Source of the DNA: Pedobacter schmidteae | GTDB lineage: Bacteria > Bacteroidota > Bacteroidia > Sphingobacteriales > Sphingobacteriaceae | Reading direction: 5' to 3' | Assembly: GCF_900564155.1 (NCBI RefSeq) | Contig: NZ_LS999839.1 | Span: forward strand, 679,097 to 743,096 | Length of the DNA stretch: 64,000 nucleotides | Translations under genes and position numbers: made by a program | Shown: piece by piece, positions 25,919-34,936 of the stretch | Layout: the number at the start of each line of letters is the position of its first letter | Numbering within the stretch: position 1 is the first letter of the stretch | Notes under the pieces: model-generated | The model's database searches: none | Told to the model about the DNA's origin: nothing | What the model saw: the letters and a program-made list of their open reading frames with translations, nothing else

Positions 25919-26923
25919 TTAGTTTCCGGCAGCAATGACCAAGCCCAGTCCGGCAACAAAAAGCAGGAACATCGTAGCGATCAGATAACCAATACTGCTC
26001 GAACTTCCTTTGAATTCTTTCCAGATCAGCACGCCCCATAATGCTGCGATCAGGGTTGCCCCTTGTCCGAGGCCATAAGATATAGCCGGACCGGCTTTGC
26101 CTGCAGCAAGTAAGTTGAAAAGGTTTCCCAATCCCCAGATACAACCGCCCAGCACACCAACGATGTGTAGACCAGACCTACCGCTGAAGTATTCGGAATA
26201 TTTAAGCGCACTACCCTCAAGAGGTCTTTTCATCAATACGGTATTAAATACCAGGTTACTGACTACAATACCTGCGGCGAAGATGACGAAAGCGGTATAC
26301 GGTGTCATTTTACCGCTTGCAGGAGTTACAAAATTCTCCAAATCCATACCTGCAGCGATAAAAGGATAAAAAGTAGACATCAGGATACCAGCGATTATGG
26401 ATACGACAATCCATTTACCCACACCTTTTTTGCTGGTTGTACCCGCATGTTTTTTATAGGCGATCGCGTTGATGATGATAGCGAGCGTCACTAATAACAC
26501 CCCCGAAAATAACAATACAGGATCACCCTTGCTCAGCATCATGTAGTTAATCAACACACCAATCACCAAAGCAAGTCCAATTCCAACAGGAAATGCAACT
26601 GCCATACCCGCACCTGCAATAGCGGCCGTAAGTAAAATGTTAGCCAGGTTAAAAACAATCCCACCAATAAAGGCACTTGTTAAATTTTTACCATCAGTCT
26701 GCATCAGGTCTTCCATAAAAGGTCTTCCAGATTCACCAAAGCTTCCCATGGTAAATGCACCCAGCAGTGCAAACAGAAAAATGCCCAACACATAATCCCA
26801 GTAAAAAAGTTCAAAACGCCATTCTTTTTGTACCAGCTTTTGCGTGTTAGCCCAGGAGCCCCAGCAAAGCATAGTAATAAAGCAGCAGGCAACAGCCACT
26901 GCATAGTTCTCTACGATGAACAT
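25919..26923 (-). CDS. GRP/RhaT-type sugar permease (DMT superfamily)
   Basis: A 334-residue inner-membrane protein with about ten transmembrane helices of the glucose/ribose porter (GRP) and RhaT-like branch of the drug/metabolite transporter superfamily. Its start, with a WGSWANTQKL motif in the first helix region, and the ILLTAAIAGAGMAVAFPVGIG and GLGQGATLIAALWGVLIWKEF blocks fit that family. It directly follows the ribokinase gene (47 bp), which supports ribose as substrate. Together with ribokinase it would complete inner-membrane uptake and activation of ribose released outside. Substrate is inferred from context. Confidence 0.87.
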   Translation of the reverse strand: MFIVENYAVAVACCFITMLCWGSWANTQKLVQKEWRFELFYWDYVLGIFLFALLGAFTMGSFGESGRPFMEDLMQTDGKNLTSAFIGGIVFNLANILLTAAIAGAGMAVAFPVGIGLALVIGVLINYMMLSKGDPVLLFSGVLLVTLAIIINAIAYKKHAGTTSKKGVGKWIVVSIIAGILMSTFYPFIAAGMDLENFVTPASGKMTPYTAFVIFAAGIVVSNLVFNTVLMKRPLEGSALKYSEYFSGRSGLHIVGVLGGCIWGLGNLFNLLAAGKAGPAISYGLGQGATLIAALWGVLIWKEFKGSSSSIGYLIATMFLLFVAGLGLVIAAGN

Positions 26924-26970
26924 AATAAGTAAGGTTTAGTTTATATTTGGTTTTAACTTTTATTTCCTTT

Positions 26971-27888
26971 TTAGGCCATGCTGCTAAACAGCACTTCATT
27001 GCGATACGGGATGGATGATTGCGCACCAAGCCTGGTTACTGCTATTGCTGCAGCCCTACAGGCGAATGATGCAGCATCTTTTAACGACCGTCCTTCAGCT
27101 ACCGCAACAGAAAGGGCCCCATTAAATACATCACCCGCAGCAGTAGTATCTACGGTTTCTACTTCCGGTGCAGGAATGTGATAAAAAACACCGTCTTCCA
27201 ATAAAGCTGCACCAAGTTTCCCTAAGGTGATGATCACATTTTTCACACCTTGTTTATGTAAGCTTTCTGCCGCCTCTTTTGCACTTGTGATATCAGAGAT
27301 CTTTACGCCCGATAAAACCTCGGCCTCATTTACATTCGGGGTAATGATGTCTATCAGACTAAACAGTTCAGGAATTAAATCATTCGCCGGAGCAGGATTA
27401 AGAATTACGGTCATGCCTTGACTTTGGGCGTAACGTGCTGCAAATTCTACCGTACGCATTGGGATCTCCAGCTGGATCAATAAGATCTTCCCATCGGGAT
27501 ACATACCAAACGCCTGCTCCACATCAGCCGGTTCAAGATTGGCGTTTGCTCCCGGTGCAACAACAATACTATTCTCCCCAAACTGATCTACTGTGATGAG
27601 CGCAATTCCCGAAGGATTCTCTGCATCGGATAAAATACCTAAAGTATTTACACCCTCTTCATCAAAAAGCTGTGAAGACTGCTTACCGAAAATATCATCC
27701 CCTATCTTACCAATAAAAGCGACCTCTCCGCCTAAACGTGCCACGGCCACAGCCTGATTTGCCCCCTTACCTCCTGGGTTCATGAAAAATGTTCCTCCTA
27801 ATACAGTTTCTCCCGGCTGGGGAATATGACTGGTCTTTACCACCATATCCATGTTCATACTACCTGTTACAATAATTTTGCCTGTCAT
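26971..27888 (-). CDS. rbsK: Ribokinase (PfkB family)
   Basis: A 305-residue PfkB-family kinase that phosphorylates D-ribose at O5. It has the first PfkB signature (NPGGKGANQAVAVARLGG, near residues 32-50) and the second with the catalytic base (DTTAAGDVFNGAL, Asp253). The GSMNMDMV start and TLGKLGA motif fit ribokinase rather than fructokinase or adenosine kinase. Note TTAAGD where many PfkB kinases read DTTGAGD. It is the first gene of the eight-gene operon and divergent from the unrecognised 496-aa gene. It provides the link from nucleoside cleavage to ribose 5-phosphate. Confidence 0.93.
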   Translation of the reverse strand: MTGKIIVTGSMNMDMVVKTSHIPQPGETVLGGTFFMNPGGKGANQAVAVARLGGEVAFIGKIGDDIFGKQSSQLFDEEGVNTLGILSDAENPSGIALITVDQFGENSIVVAPGANANLEPADVEQAFGMYPDGKILLIQLEIPMRTVEFAARYAQSQGMTVILNPAPANDLIPELFSLIDIITPNVNEAEVLSGVKISDITSAKEAAESLHKQGVKNVIITLGKLGAALLEDGVFYHIPAPEVETVDTTAAGDVFNGALSVAVAEGRSLKDAASFACRAAAIAVTRLGAQSSIPYRNEVLFSSMA

Positions 27889-27998
27889 TTATTAATGGTT
27901 AAAATATTTGGTTTTGTTTTATTAATTCTAAGATAATATGATTGCATATGGATATTTGACCACTTTTTTTTAGTTTTATGAATCCCAAGAAACATTTT

Positions 27999-28066
27999 TT
28001 TTCTAAAAAAATTCACAATAAACTCATAAACAAAAAGATACACACAAATAATTTTCTAAAAAAATT
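27999..28066 (+). repeat. 15-bp direct repeat pair in the divergent promoter region
   Basis: TTTTCTAAAAAAATT occurs identically at 27999-28013 and 28052-28066, 53 bp apart (about five helical turns), between rbsK and the divergent 496-aa gene. It could be a paired operator. The 192-bp gap is otherwise very AT-rich, and no exact TAnnTTTG box was found on either strand. Confidence 0.6.
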
Positions 28067-28080
28067 AACCAAACCCAGTC

Positions 28081-29571
28081 ATGTTAAAGCACGAACTAGA
28101 GAAACTTGTTAAGTCTTTATCGGCATCCGAGAAAAAAAGTTTCAGATCTCAATGCAACAAACACGGAACCATCAGTGATTATCTCATTTTGTTTGAACTC
28201 ATTAATAGTCATACGATTTCCAGTAAAATGTCACCAGAAGAATCCTTCAATAAGAAATATCCCGATAAATCGTACGAAAACACGGTGAGATACCTGTACC
28301 AGGTACTTACAGATATGCTTTTGCAGGTACGTGTAGATCAGGACAAGTGGTTTGCCAGACATTATAGTTTAATGAAAGCCCGGCTTTGTTTTGAACGTTC
28401 CCTACCAGAGCAGGCACTTAAGGAATTAAAGAAAACACAAAAGATAGCTGAAGAAAGTCAGGATCACCTGGTGCATTACCTGGCTGCAAGAATGAAACTC
28501 ACCCAGATTGCAGATACGGGCTTCCAGGGCCTTGGCGAACAGGACCTGGTGACACTTCAAATGCAATCCAGACAAAGTCTGCTTAATTTACGTCAGATAC
28601 ATGAACATTATTCCCTATATGAACTGCTCAGCTATCGCTTAACTTATTCCAGTAGCATCCTGTCTGAAAAGGATAAAAAAAAACTAAATGACCTGGTGTT
28701 GAGTGAGCTCAGCCTCATCACACGCAGAGGCAAACAGGATTTCGAGCCTAAAAAACTTCACTTGCTTTTTCAATCCTTCTTTTTTATGCATACAGGCGAA
28801 TACAAATCGGCCTTAAAAGTATTTAAAGAGTTGAATGCATTGATACAGGCAAATGAACCCATGTGGGATTATCCACCATACGACTACCTGTCGGCTCTTG
28901 ATGGGATTTTGGATAGCCTGCGCAACATTGCCTATTTTGCAGAGATGGATTATTTCATTGAGAAAACTGCGCAGCTGGCAGAAAGAAATTACCCTGAGCA
29001 TTTTAATAGTGTAGCCACACAAACGGTTTATCTATACCGGTTAAATATGTTGGTTGGAAAGGGACAAAATCTGGAAGCCATCCAGTTTTTTGACACGATC
29101 AAACCTTACCTGAATCAGAGGGACGGTATTGCCAATTATGAAAAGCATATCGAGATATTATTTTTTGCAGGTATCGCATTCTTCAATACCGGACAATATC
29201 AGAAGGCAAATAAACTAATTGGCTATGCCATCGATACGGGCAAGAACATCAATGGACTTGAGGTAAACAAGGCCTGCAGATTATTACACATTATCATTCA
29301 TCTCGAATTGGATAATATAGATTATCTAAATTATGAGATCAGGGCATACAAACGCACGTTTCGCAAACACGGTAAGAGTTTATTGATTGAAAAACTAATT
29401 TTCAACCTCATTGCAATAGATCCAAAACGTAGCAGCCTACCTAAAAAGAAACTATTGTGGAAAAAAGTAGAACCCCAAATAGTAGCAGTAATAGCGGATA
29501 AATACGAGCAACAGCTGTTGAAATACTTTAACTTCTGCAATTGGATTGAGCTAAAATATAAGACAAAGTAA
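28081..29571 (+). CDS. Unrecognised 496-aa helical (TPR-like) cytosolic protein
   Basis: I do not recognise this gene as a named family. The protein has no signal peptide or membrane segment. It is predicted to be nearly all helical: an N-terminal ~90-residue basic region (KLVKSLSASEKKSFRSQ, then YENTVRYLYQVLTDMLLQ) followed by degenerate TPR-like hairpins (LPEQALKELKKTQKIAEE, GEYKSALKVFKELNALIQ, GQYQKANKLIGYAIDTGK) and a Lys-rich tail. It is divergent from the nucleoside/ribose operon and shares its promoter region, so a regulatory or sensing role for that operon is plausible. No standard HTH was seen by eye, so DNA binding is not claimed. Confidence 0.85.
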   Translation: MLKHELEKLVKSLSASEKKSFRSQCNKHGTISDYLILFELINSHTISSKMSPEESFNKKYPDKSYENTVRYLYQVLTDMLLQVRVDQDKWFARHYSLMKARLCFERSLPEQALKELKKTQKIAEESQDHLVHYLAARMKLTQIADTGFQGLGEQDLVTLQMQSRQSLLNLRQIHEHYSLYELLSYRLTYSSSILSEKDKKKLNDLVLSELSLITRRGKQDFEPKKLHLLFQSFFFMHTGEYKSALKVFKELNALIQANEPMWDYPPYDYLSALDGILDSLRNIAYFAEMDYFIEKTAQLAERNYPEHFNSVATQTVYLYRLNMLVGKGQNLEAIQFFDTIKPYLNQRDGIANYEKHIEILFFAGIAFFNTGQYQKANKLIGYAIDTGKNINGLEVNKACRLLHIIIHLELDNIDYLNYEIRAYKRTFRKHGKSLLIEKLIFNLIAIDPKRSSLPKKKLLWKKVEPQIVAVIADKYEQQLLKYFNFCNWIELKYKTK

Positions 29572-29701
29572 TATAAAACCCTCAACTCGGCACAATAAAC
29601 GTTAAATAAAAGTAGCAGCTTAGTGTACTGAAAACACTTAGAAATGAGGCTCAAAGATTAATTATCTCAAAAATAAAGACCACTGCAAAGGCATTTTTTG
29701 T

Positions 29702-29709
29702 TAAATTTG
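29702..29709 (+). promoter_or_regulatory. Candidate -7 box of ilvE
   Basis: TAAATTTG matches TAnnTTTG, 21 bp before the first ATG. It forms one arm side of CTGCAAA (29683-29689) / TTTGCAG (29706-29712), a 7-bp inverted repeat. No good -33 TTG. Confidence 0.35.
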
Positions 29710-29730
29710 CAGTAAGTAATTACTACTACA

Positions 29731-30795
29731 ATGAATGATACACTTGATATGACGATCACAAAAGCCCAAACGAGCCGGCTTACAGTGACAGATTTTTCTC
29801 AGTTGCCTTTTGGAAAGGTATTTTCTGACCATATGTTTATTGCTGAATATGATAACGGAGTGTGGGGTAACCTGCAGGTCCTGCCTTACGGCCCGATTCC
29901 TATGAGCCCGGCCATTTCTGCACTGCATTACGGACAGGCAATTTTTGAGGGAATGAAGGCATATCGCCAGGCTGATGGCAAAATCAGTGTATTCAGACCG
30001 GAGAAAAACTTTAACCGCTTCAATATTTCTGCAACAAGGATGTCGATGCCTGAAATACCTAAAGACATTTTTATGCAAGGTATTGCAGCATTGATTGATA
30101 TTGACGAGAAATGGGTACCAGCACAGGAAGGATACTCTTTATACATCCGTCCGGTGATGTTTGCTACCGATCCTTATTTGGGTGTAAAACCATCAGACAA
30201 ATACACCTTTGCTTTGCTAACCACGCCTACAGGGCCATATTACAGCAAAGCCTTAAAAGTGAAAATTGAAACAGAATATACCCGTGCGGATGACGGCGGT
30301 GTAGGTTATGCCAAAACTGCAGGAAACTATGCCCGTTCGTTATTTCCTTTTGCAGAAGCACAAAAAGAAGGATTTGATCAATTGATCTGGACAGATGCCG
30401 CATCTCATGAATACATTGAAGAAGCCGGAACAGCCAACCTGATCTTTGTGATCAATGGCAAACTGGTTACGCCATCGGTAAGAAGCACCGTTTTAGATGG
30501 TGTAACCCGCGATACCATTATTCAACTGGCTAAAAAAGCAGGAATAGAAGTGGAAGAAAGACGTGTAAGCGTAAAAGAAATCATCGAAGGTATTGAAAAT
30601 GGAAGCTTAACTGATGCATTTGCTGCCGGTACTGCCGCTACAGTTACTCCTATCGGAGAAATCGGTTATCAGGGAAAATCATATACTTTAACAGATCCTG
30701 CTACACGTACCATCTCTGCAGGTATCGCTAAAACATTAAACGACATTCGTTATGGATTAACTCCCGACGAGTTTGGCTGGAACTGGGTATTGTAA
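29731..30795 (+). CDS. ilvE: Branched-chain amino acid aminotransferase
   Basis: A 354-residue PLP-dependent class IV aminotransferase that interconverts Leu, Ile and Val with their 2-keto acids. The Schiff-base lysine is Lys195 in GYAKTAGNYARS. Other family motifs are HYGQAIFEGMKAYR near residue 70, the YIEEAGTANLIFV block, and TDAFAAGTAATVTPIGEI near the C-terminus. The length matches the long (eukaryote-like, ~355 aa) BCAT subclass common in Bacteroidota rather than the ~309-aa E. coli IlvE. An ATG six codons downstream (29749) is an alternative start. It is monocistronic, ending in a clean terminator (30821-30847). Confidence 0.96.
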   Translation: MNDTLDMTITKAQTSRLTVTDFSQLPFGKVFSDHMFIAEYDNGVWGNLQVLPYGPIPMSPAISALHYGQAIFEGMKAYRQADGKISVFRPEKNFNRFNISATRMSMPEIPKDIFMQGIAALIDIDEKWVPAQEGYSLYIRPVMFATDPYLGVKPSDKYTFALLTTPTGPYYSKALKVKIETEYTRADDGGVGYAKTAGNYARSLFPFAEAQKEGFDQLIWTDAASHEYIEEAGTANLIFVINGKLVTPSVRSTVLDGVTRDTIIQLAKKAGIEVEERRVSVKEIIEGIENGSLTDAFAAGTAATVTPIGEIGYQGKSYTLTDPATRTISAGIAKTLNDIRYGLTPDEFGWNWVL

Positions 30796-30820
30796 ACCCT
30801 CAGCTTTATAAATAACATAC

Positions 30821-30847
30821 AGGCGCCTTTAACACGGGCGCCTTTTT
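30821..30847 (+). terminator. Terminator after ilvE
   Basis: AGGCGCC (30821-30827) and GGCGCCT (30837-30843) pair, followed directly by T-rich sequence. Confidence 0.85.
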
Positions 30848-30883
30848 ATTGTCAAATCCTAAAAAACTAACCTTATTATTCAC

Positions 30884-33004
30884 ATGAAACCAACCTTAAC
30901 CCTGGGTTTAGCGGGCGCACTATTTTTAAGCCTCGGCGCCAATGCCCAGCAGAAAATGCTTAACCAGCAACAGATATTTTCAGGTCAGCCCTCACTTACC
31001 AAGGCTGTAAATGTCATAACAGGCTGGAGCGACGACAACCATTATATTGAAATGGACAGCAAAGACCGCAAACTGTATGCTGTTGATATCAAGTCGGGTG
31101 CCAAAACGGCGTATACCCCACCACCACAAAGCAATGTCAATGTGTATACCGAACGAAACGATATTTTCATCAGATACGGAAAAGAAGAAGCCAAGCGCCT
31201 GACCAATGATAAAGATGAAGAGAAAAACCCGGTATTATCACCAGATGGAAAATATGTTGCCTTTACGCGCAACAACGACCTTTTTGCTGTTGATACCGAA
31301 AGCGGTAAAGAGATCAGATACACCAGCGATGCAACAGATGTGATTTACAATGGCTGGTCGTCATGGGTATATTTTGAGGAAATTTTAGGCCGGCCAACCC
31401 AATACCGTGCCTTCTGGTGGGCCCCGGACAGCAAACACATCGCCTTTATGCGTTTTGACGACACTAAAGTTCCGATGTTTCCCATCAATGGGTCGACAGG
31501 TCAGCACGGTTATGTCGAAAAAACACGATATCCTAAAGCCGGCGATCCAAACCCCGAAGTAAAAGTAGGGTTCGTAAAAACCACTGGTGGCCCTGTAGTA
31601 TGGGCCGATTTCAATGAGAAAGACGATCAGTACTTTGGTACACCCTACTGGAGCTACGACGGCAGCAATCTGATGGTTCAATGGATGAACCGCGGACAGG
31701 ACAACCTGAAATTTTATGCTGTGAACCCTACTTCGGGTGCAAAAAAGGAAATATATGACGAAAAGCAATCTTCCTGGGTAGACCTTGATTATGATGGCAG
31801 AATTGAATACCTGAAGGACAAAAAGCACTACATCCTGAAAAGCGATAAAACCGGCTGGGCCCATTTTTACTTATATACTTTAGATGGCAAACTTATCAAT
31901 CCCATTACCAGCGGAAAATGGCAGGTAACCAATTTGATGCATGTAGATGAAAAAAATAAGGTAATCTATTTCATGGCACGCAAAGAGGCCTCAACCCGTA
32001 CCGATCTGTATCGTGTGGATTATAACGGGAAAAACTTAAAGCGTTTAACTTTTGGCGATTATACCCATCAGGTGCAGTTATCGCCCAACGGAACTTACTT
32101 TATCAGCACCTACTCTAACGTTAGCACTCCGCCGAAACAAACGTTGCTGGACAACACAGGTAAAATGATCAAAGAACTGGCGAACAGCAAATCGACTGAT
32201 TTTGATCAATATGTTTTTGGCAAAACAGAGATGATTACCATCCCAACGGATGATGGTTATAACCTACCAGCTGTAGTTACCTACCCAACCAACTTTGATC
32301 AGAACAAAAAGTATCCGGTAGTGATGAGCATTTATGGTGGGCCCAATGCAGGTACGGTAACCAATACCTGGAAAGGAACGGGCAACCAATGGTGGGCCAA
32401 CGAGGGGATTATACAGATTGCTGTAGACCATCGTGCTTCGGGCCAATTTGGTAAAGCCGGTGTAGCCTTAATGCACCGTAACCTGGGCAAATGGGAAATG
32501 AAAGACTATACTACTGCGGCAAGATGGCTGAAAGCCAAACCATGGGTAGACAATAAAAAACTGCTCATCACTGGCCATAGCTACGGCGGCTATATGACCT
32601 GTATGGCGCTCACCATGGGAGCGGCAGATTTCGATTTCGGCTATGCCGGAGCACCTGTTACCAGCTGGGAACTGTACGACACCCATTATACCGAACGTTT
32701 TATGGACACCCCACAAGAGAATCCTGAAGGATACAAAAACGGTTCAGTATTGACCTATGTAAACAATTATAAAGGACTATTACGCATTATGCATGGCGAT
32801 ATGGACGATAATGTGCACATGCAAAATACCATTCAGCTGATTGATAAACTACAAAATGCAAACAAACATTTTGAGCTGATGATTTATCCGGGAGGAAGAC
32901 ATGGTTGGGGTGGCGTTAAAACACCACACGACCGTGCAGAGCGTTTCCGGTTCTATTATCAGAACCTATTGAACAAGCCTGTCCCTGAAGGATTGTTGAA
33001 ATAA
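30884..33004 (+). CDS. Exported S9 prolyl oligopeptidase (dipeptidyl-peptidase IV-like)
   Basis: A 706-residue secreted serine peptidase. A signal peptide (MKPTLTLGLAGALFLSLGANAQ) is followed by a beta-propeller DPP IV N-terminal domain (to about residue 450) and an alpha/beta-hydrolase domain. The nucleophile is Ser566 in GHSYGGYM, the Asp lies in HGDMDDNVH (about 641-642) and the His is His673 in GGRHGWGG. The propeller carries WSSWVYFEEILGR, resembling the conserved Glu-containing motif that binds the substrate N-terminus in DPP IV. It likely removes X-Pro dipeptides in the periplasm. Single gene; a long perfect hairpin follows it. Confidence 0.94.
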   Translation: MKPTLTLGLAGALFLSLGANAQQKMLNQQQIFSGQPSLTKAVNVITGWSDDNHYIEMDSKDRKLYAVDIKSGAKTAYTPPPQSNVNVYTERNDIFIRYGKEEAKRLTNDKDEEKNPVLSPDGKYVAFTRNNDLFAVDTESGKEIRYTSDATDVIYNGWSSWVYFEEILGRPTQYRAFWWAPDSKHIAFMRFDDTKVPMFPINGSTGQHGYVEKTRYPKAGDPNPEVKVGFVKTTGGPVVWADFNEKDDQYFGTPYWSYDGSNLMVQWMNRGQDNLKFYAVNPTSGAKKEIYDEKQSSWVDLDYDGRIEYLKDKKHYILKSDKTGWAHFYLYTLDGKLINPITSGKWQVTNLMHVDEKNKVIYFMARKEASTRTDLYRVDYNGKNLKRLTFGDYTHQVQLSPNGTYFISTYSNVSTPPKQTLLDNTGKMIKELANSKSTDFDQYVFGKTEMITIPTDDGYNLPAVVTYPTNFDQNKKYPVVMSIYGGPNAGTVTNTWKGTGNQWWANEGIIQIAVDHRASGQFGKAGVALMHRNLGKWEMKDYTTAARWLKAKPWVDNKKLLITGHSYGGYMTCMALTMGAADFDFGYAGAPVTSWELYDTHYTERFMDTPQENPEGYKNGSVLTYVNNYKGLLRIMHGDMDDNVHMQNTIQLIDKLQNANKHFELMIYPGGRHGWGGVKTPHDRAERFRFYYQNLLNKPVPEGLLK

Positions 33005-33026
33005 GATTAAGCGTAAATCCTAAATT

Positions 33027-33092
33027 AAAGATGAAGGGGAAAGGATCAAAGAACAGAAGCCAGGTGTCTTTGATCCTTTCCCCTTCATCTTT
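33027..33092. terminator. 26-bp perfect hairpin downstream of the S9 peptidase gene
   Basis: The arms 33027-33052 and 33067-33092 are perfectly complementary over 26 bp with a 14-nt loop. They begin AAAGATGAAGGGG and end CCCCTTCATCTTT. No strong T-run follows. It may end the S9 transcript, but it is unusually long and perfect for a terminator. Confidence 0.6.
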
Positions 33093-33160
33093 ACTCTTTG
33101 TTCCCCTCCCACCCCATTAATTTAACATCCTGTTAATACTGCATGCTTTATTTTTAGCAG

Positions 33161-34762
33161 GTGAAAAAGCCAACCCCAAGAAGCATCCAAAAAGCGGGCA
33201 TCCTCCTTTTGCTTTGCTTAATTACACTTTGCCCCCAGGCACATGCCCAGCGCATTGAAAAAAGTGCGATTGACACACTCATCAAAAAGAATCCAAATAA
33301 CGCTTTTATAAAAATCAAAACAGCTTTAAATAAAGCACTTGCCCAGAACGACAGCATAGCTGCTGCCAACTGCTATCTCTATTTTGCCGAATTGTTTTAT
33401 CATCAGGCCGCCTATCCGCAGGCCGTTGACTACTATTATAAAGCTGATCACATCTTCAGGAAAAGTAACGACCTTGCTAATCTGGCAAAAACACTAAACA
33501 AAACCGGCGAGGCCTATTATTACAGTAAACAATACGGTACTTCGCTCAGCAAATTCCAGGAAGCCCTAACGCTTTACAAAAAAATGAGCAACAGACAAGG
33601 AATTGCCGAATCGTATGGACTGATTGGACAGACTTACGAAAAAAGTGGAAAATACGAACAGGCCATGAAATACCAGCAACTGGCATTGGCACAATTCGGA
33701 AAAACAAAGGATAAAACCGGTATTGCAAAAATATATGAAAATCTGGGCAGCATTTACGAAGATCGCCCCCAGATGGACTCTGCATTGAAGTACTATACCC
33801 TTGCGCTAAACCTGAACAGAGCCAATGGAAACGATCTTGCCCAGATAGAAGTGATCAATAACATTGGCGATGTGTACAGGAAAACCGGGAAATATGAGGA
33901 AGCCCTTGTCTATACGCGCAAGGCCGGAAACCTGGCCATGGCGATGAACGATCAGTACCAATTGAGTAGCGCATACCGCGATTTGTCGAAAAATTTTGAC
34001 CTCATGAAAAGGTACGACAGCGCCTACCATTACAGTGAACTGGGCAGGAATATCTTTTTGAGCATATTTACTGAAGACACCAATAAGCAACTGGCTTTAT
34101 TGCAAACTTTATTTGAAATACAACAAAAGGATGCCGCCATTACCGGTTTCGAAAACGAACAAAAAACCAATCAGTTTATCATTGCAGCTACCATCCTGAT
34201 CATCATCCTTTTGGGTTTGCTAGGCGCAAGTATCATCAGCCGGCAGCGCCTCAAAATAAGAAACGAACAGCAGCTAAATGAGCAAAATCAGGCACTTTAT
34301 AAGGCTCAGAAGACCGCAATTGAAGCCGATCTGGAGCTAAAAAGCAAAGAGCTGACCAGCAACACCCTCCATGTCATCAGAAGCAACCAGTTTTTAGATG
34401 AACTGAAGACAGCGCTATCCGACATGATCAAAGACGATAAAAGAGATCAGAAAAAAAGACTACAACAATTGATTGCCTCCATCAATCAGAACATCAATCA
34501 CGACAGGCACTGGAAAGAATTTTCTGGAATGTTTGAGCAAATCCATCAGGCATTTTTTGATCAACTGAAAAAACACAGCGACGAGTTGACCGCAAATGAC
34601 ATTCGCCTGGTAGCCCTGATCAAGATGAACCTGAGCTCAAAAGACATGGCAGTTCTTTTTGGCATTTCGCAAGATAGCTTACGGGTGGCGCGATACAGGT
34701 TAAGGAAAAAGCTGAACATCAAACAGGGTGACAGTCTGAGTACTTTCATCCAGACTTTATAA
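33161..34762 (+). CDS. TPR-containing membrane regulator with C-terminal HTH
   Basis: A 533-residue protein that starts with GTG. After a signal/anchor segment (IQKAGILLLLCLITLCPQAHAQ) come about six TPR units (residues ~60-300; e.g. GIAESYGLIGQTYEKSGKYE and ALVYTRKAGNLAMAM), a transmembrane helix (FIIAATILIIILLGLLGASII, about 343-363), a coiled coil, and a C-terminal LuxR-like helix-turn-helix (LSSKDMAVLFGISQDSLRVA followed by RYRLRKKL). This periplasmic-sensor/cytosolic-DNA-binding layout is common in Bacteroidota regulators. It precedes the TonB receptor and phytase genes on the same strand by ~260 bp and is a natural candidate to control them. GTG start chosen because it lies directly before the signal segment. 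Confidence 0.87.
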   Translation: MKKPTPRSIQKAGILLLLCLITLCPQAHAQRIEKSAIDTLIKKNPNNAFIKIKTALNKALAQNDSIAAANCYLYFAELFYHQAAYPQAVDYYYKADHIFRKSNDLANLAKTLNKTGEAYYYSKQYGTSLSKFQEALTLYKKMSNRQGIAESYGLIGQTYEKSGKYEQAMKYQQLALAQFGKTKDKTGIAKIYENLGSIYEDRPQMDSALKYYTLALNLNRANGNDLAQIEVINNIGDVYRKTGKYEEALVYTRKAGNLAMAMNDQYQLSSAYRDLSKNFDLMKRYDSAYHYSELGRNIFLSIFTEDTNKQLALLQTLFEIQQKDAAITGFENEQKTNQFIIAATILIIILLGLLGASIISRQRLKIRNEQQLNEQNQALYKAQKTAIEADLELKSKELTSNTLHVIRSNQFLDELKTALSDMIKDDKRDQKKRLQQLIASINQNINHDRHWKEFSGMFEQIHQAFFDQLKKHSDELTANDIRLVALIKMNLSSKDMAVLFGISQDSLRVARYRLRKKLNIKQGDSLSTFIQTL

Positions 34763-34895
34763 GCCAGATTCAGGCCCCAAGCCCACTTAACCGTATGTTA
34801 ATATTACGGTAACCGAATGATAATGGCGTTTCATGTTACATATAAATAATTAATTATCAACTTATTATAGAATTAATGTTAACGATGTTTCTGTT

Positions 34896-34936
34896 CTGTA
34901 TACACCTCATGTAACGCTGTATACATTTTGTACACG
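34896..34936 (+). promoter_or_regulatory. Repeated TGTATAC-type sites; Pho-box-like pair upstream of the TonB receptor
   Basis: CTGTATACA occurs at 34896-34904 and 34917-34925, 21 bp apart (two turns). From 34917 the sequence reads CTGTATA-CATT-TTGTACA, two related 7-mers with a 4-bp spacer, the same layout as a PhoB box (CTGTCAT-N4-CTGTCAT) though the sequence match is partial. It lies ~85-125 bp before the start of a phytase-linked operon. Confidence 0.4.

Noticed and set aside
15912..27888. A starch- or hemicellulose-type polysaccharide-utilisation locus
   Set aside because: There is no recognisable CAZyme of a known class; the only enzymes with clear function are nucleoside hydrolase and ribokinase, which fit nucleosides or ribose better.
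31385..31864. 159-aa minus-strand open frame inside the S9 peptidase gene
   Set aside because: Antisense to a well-supported coding gene and without any recognisable motif.
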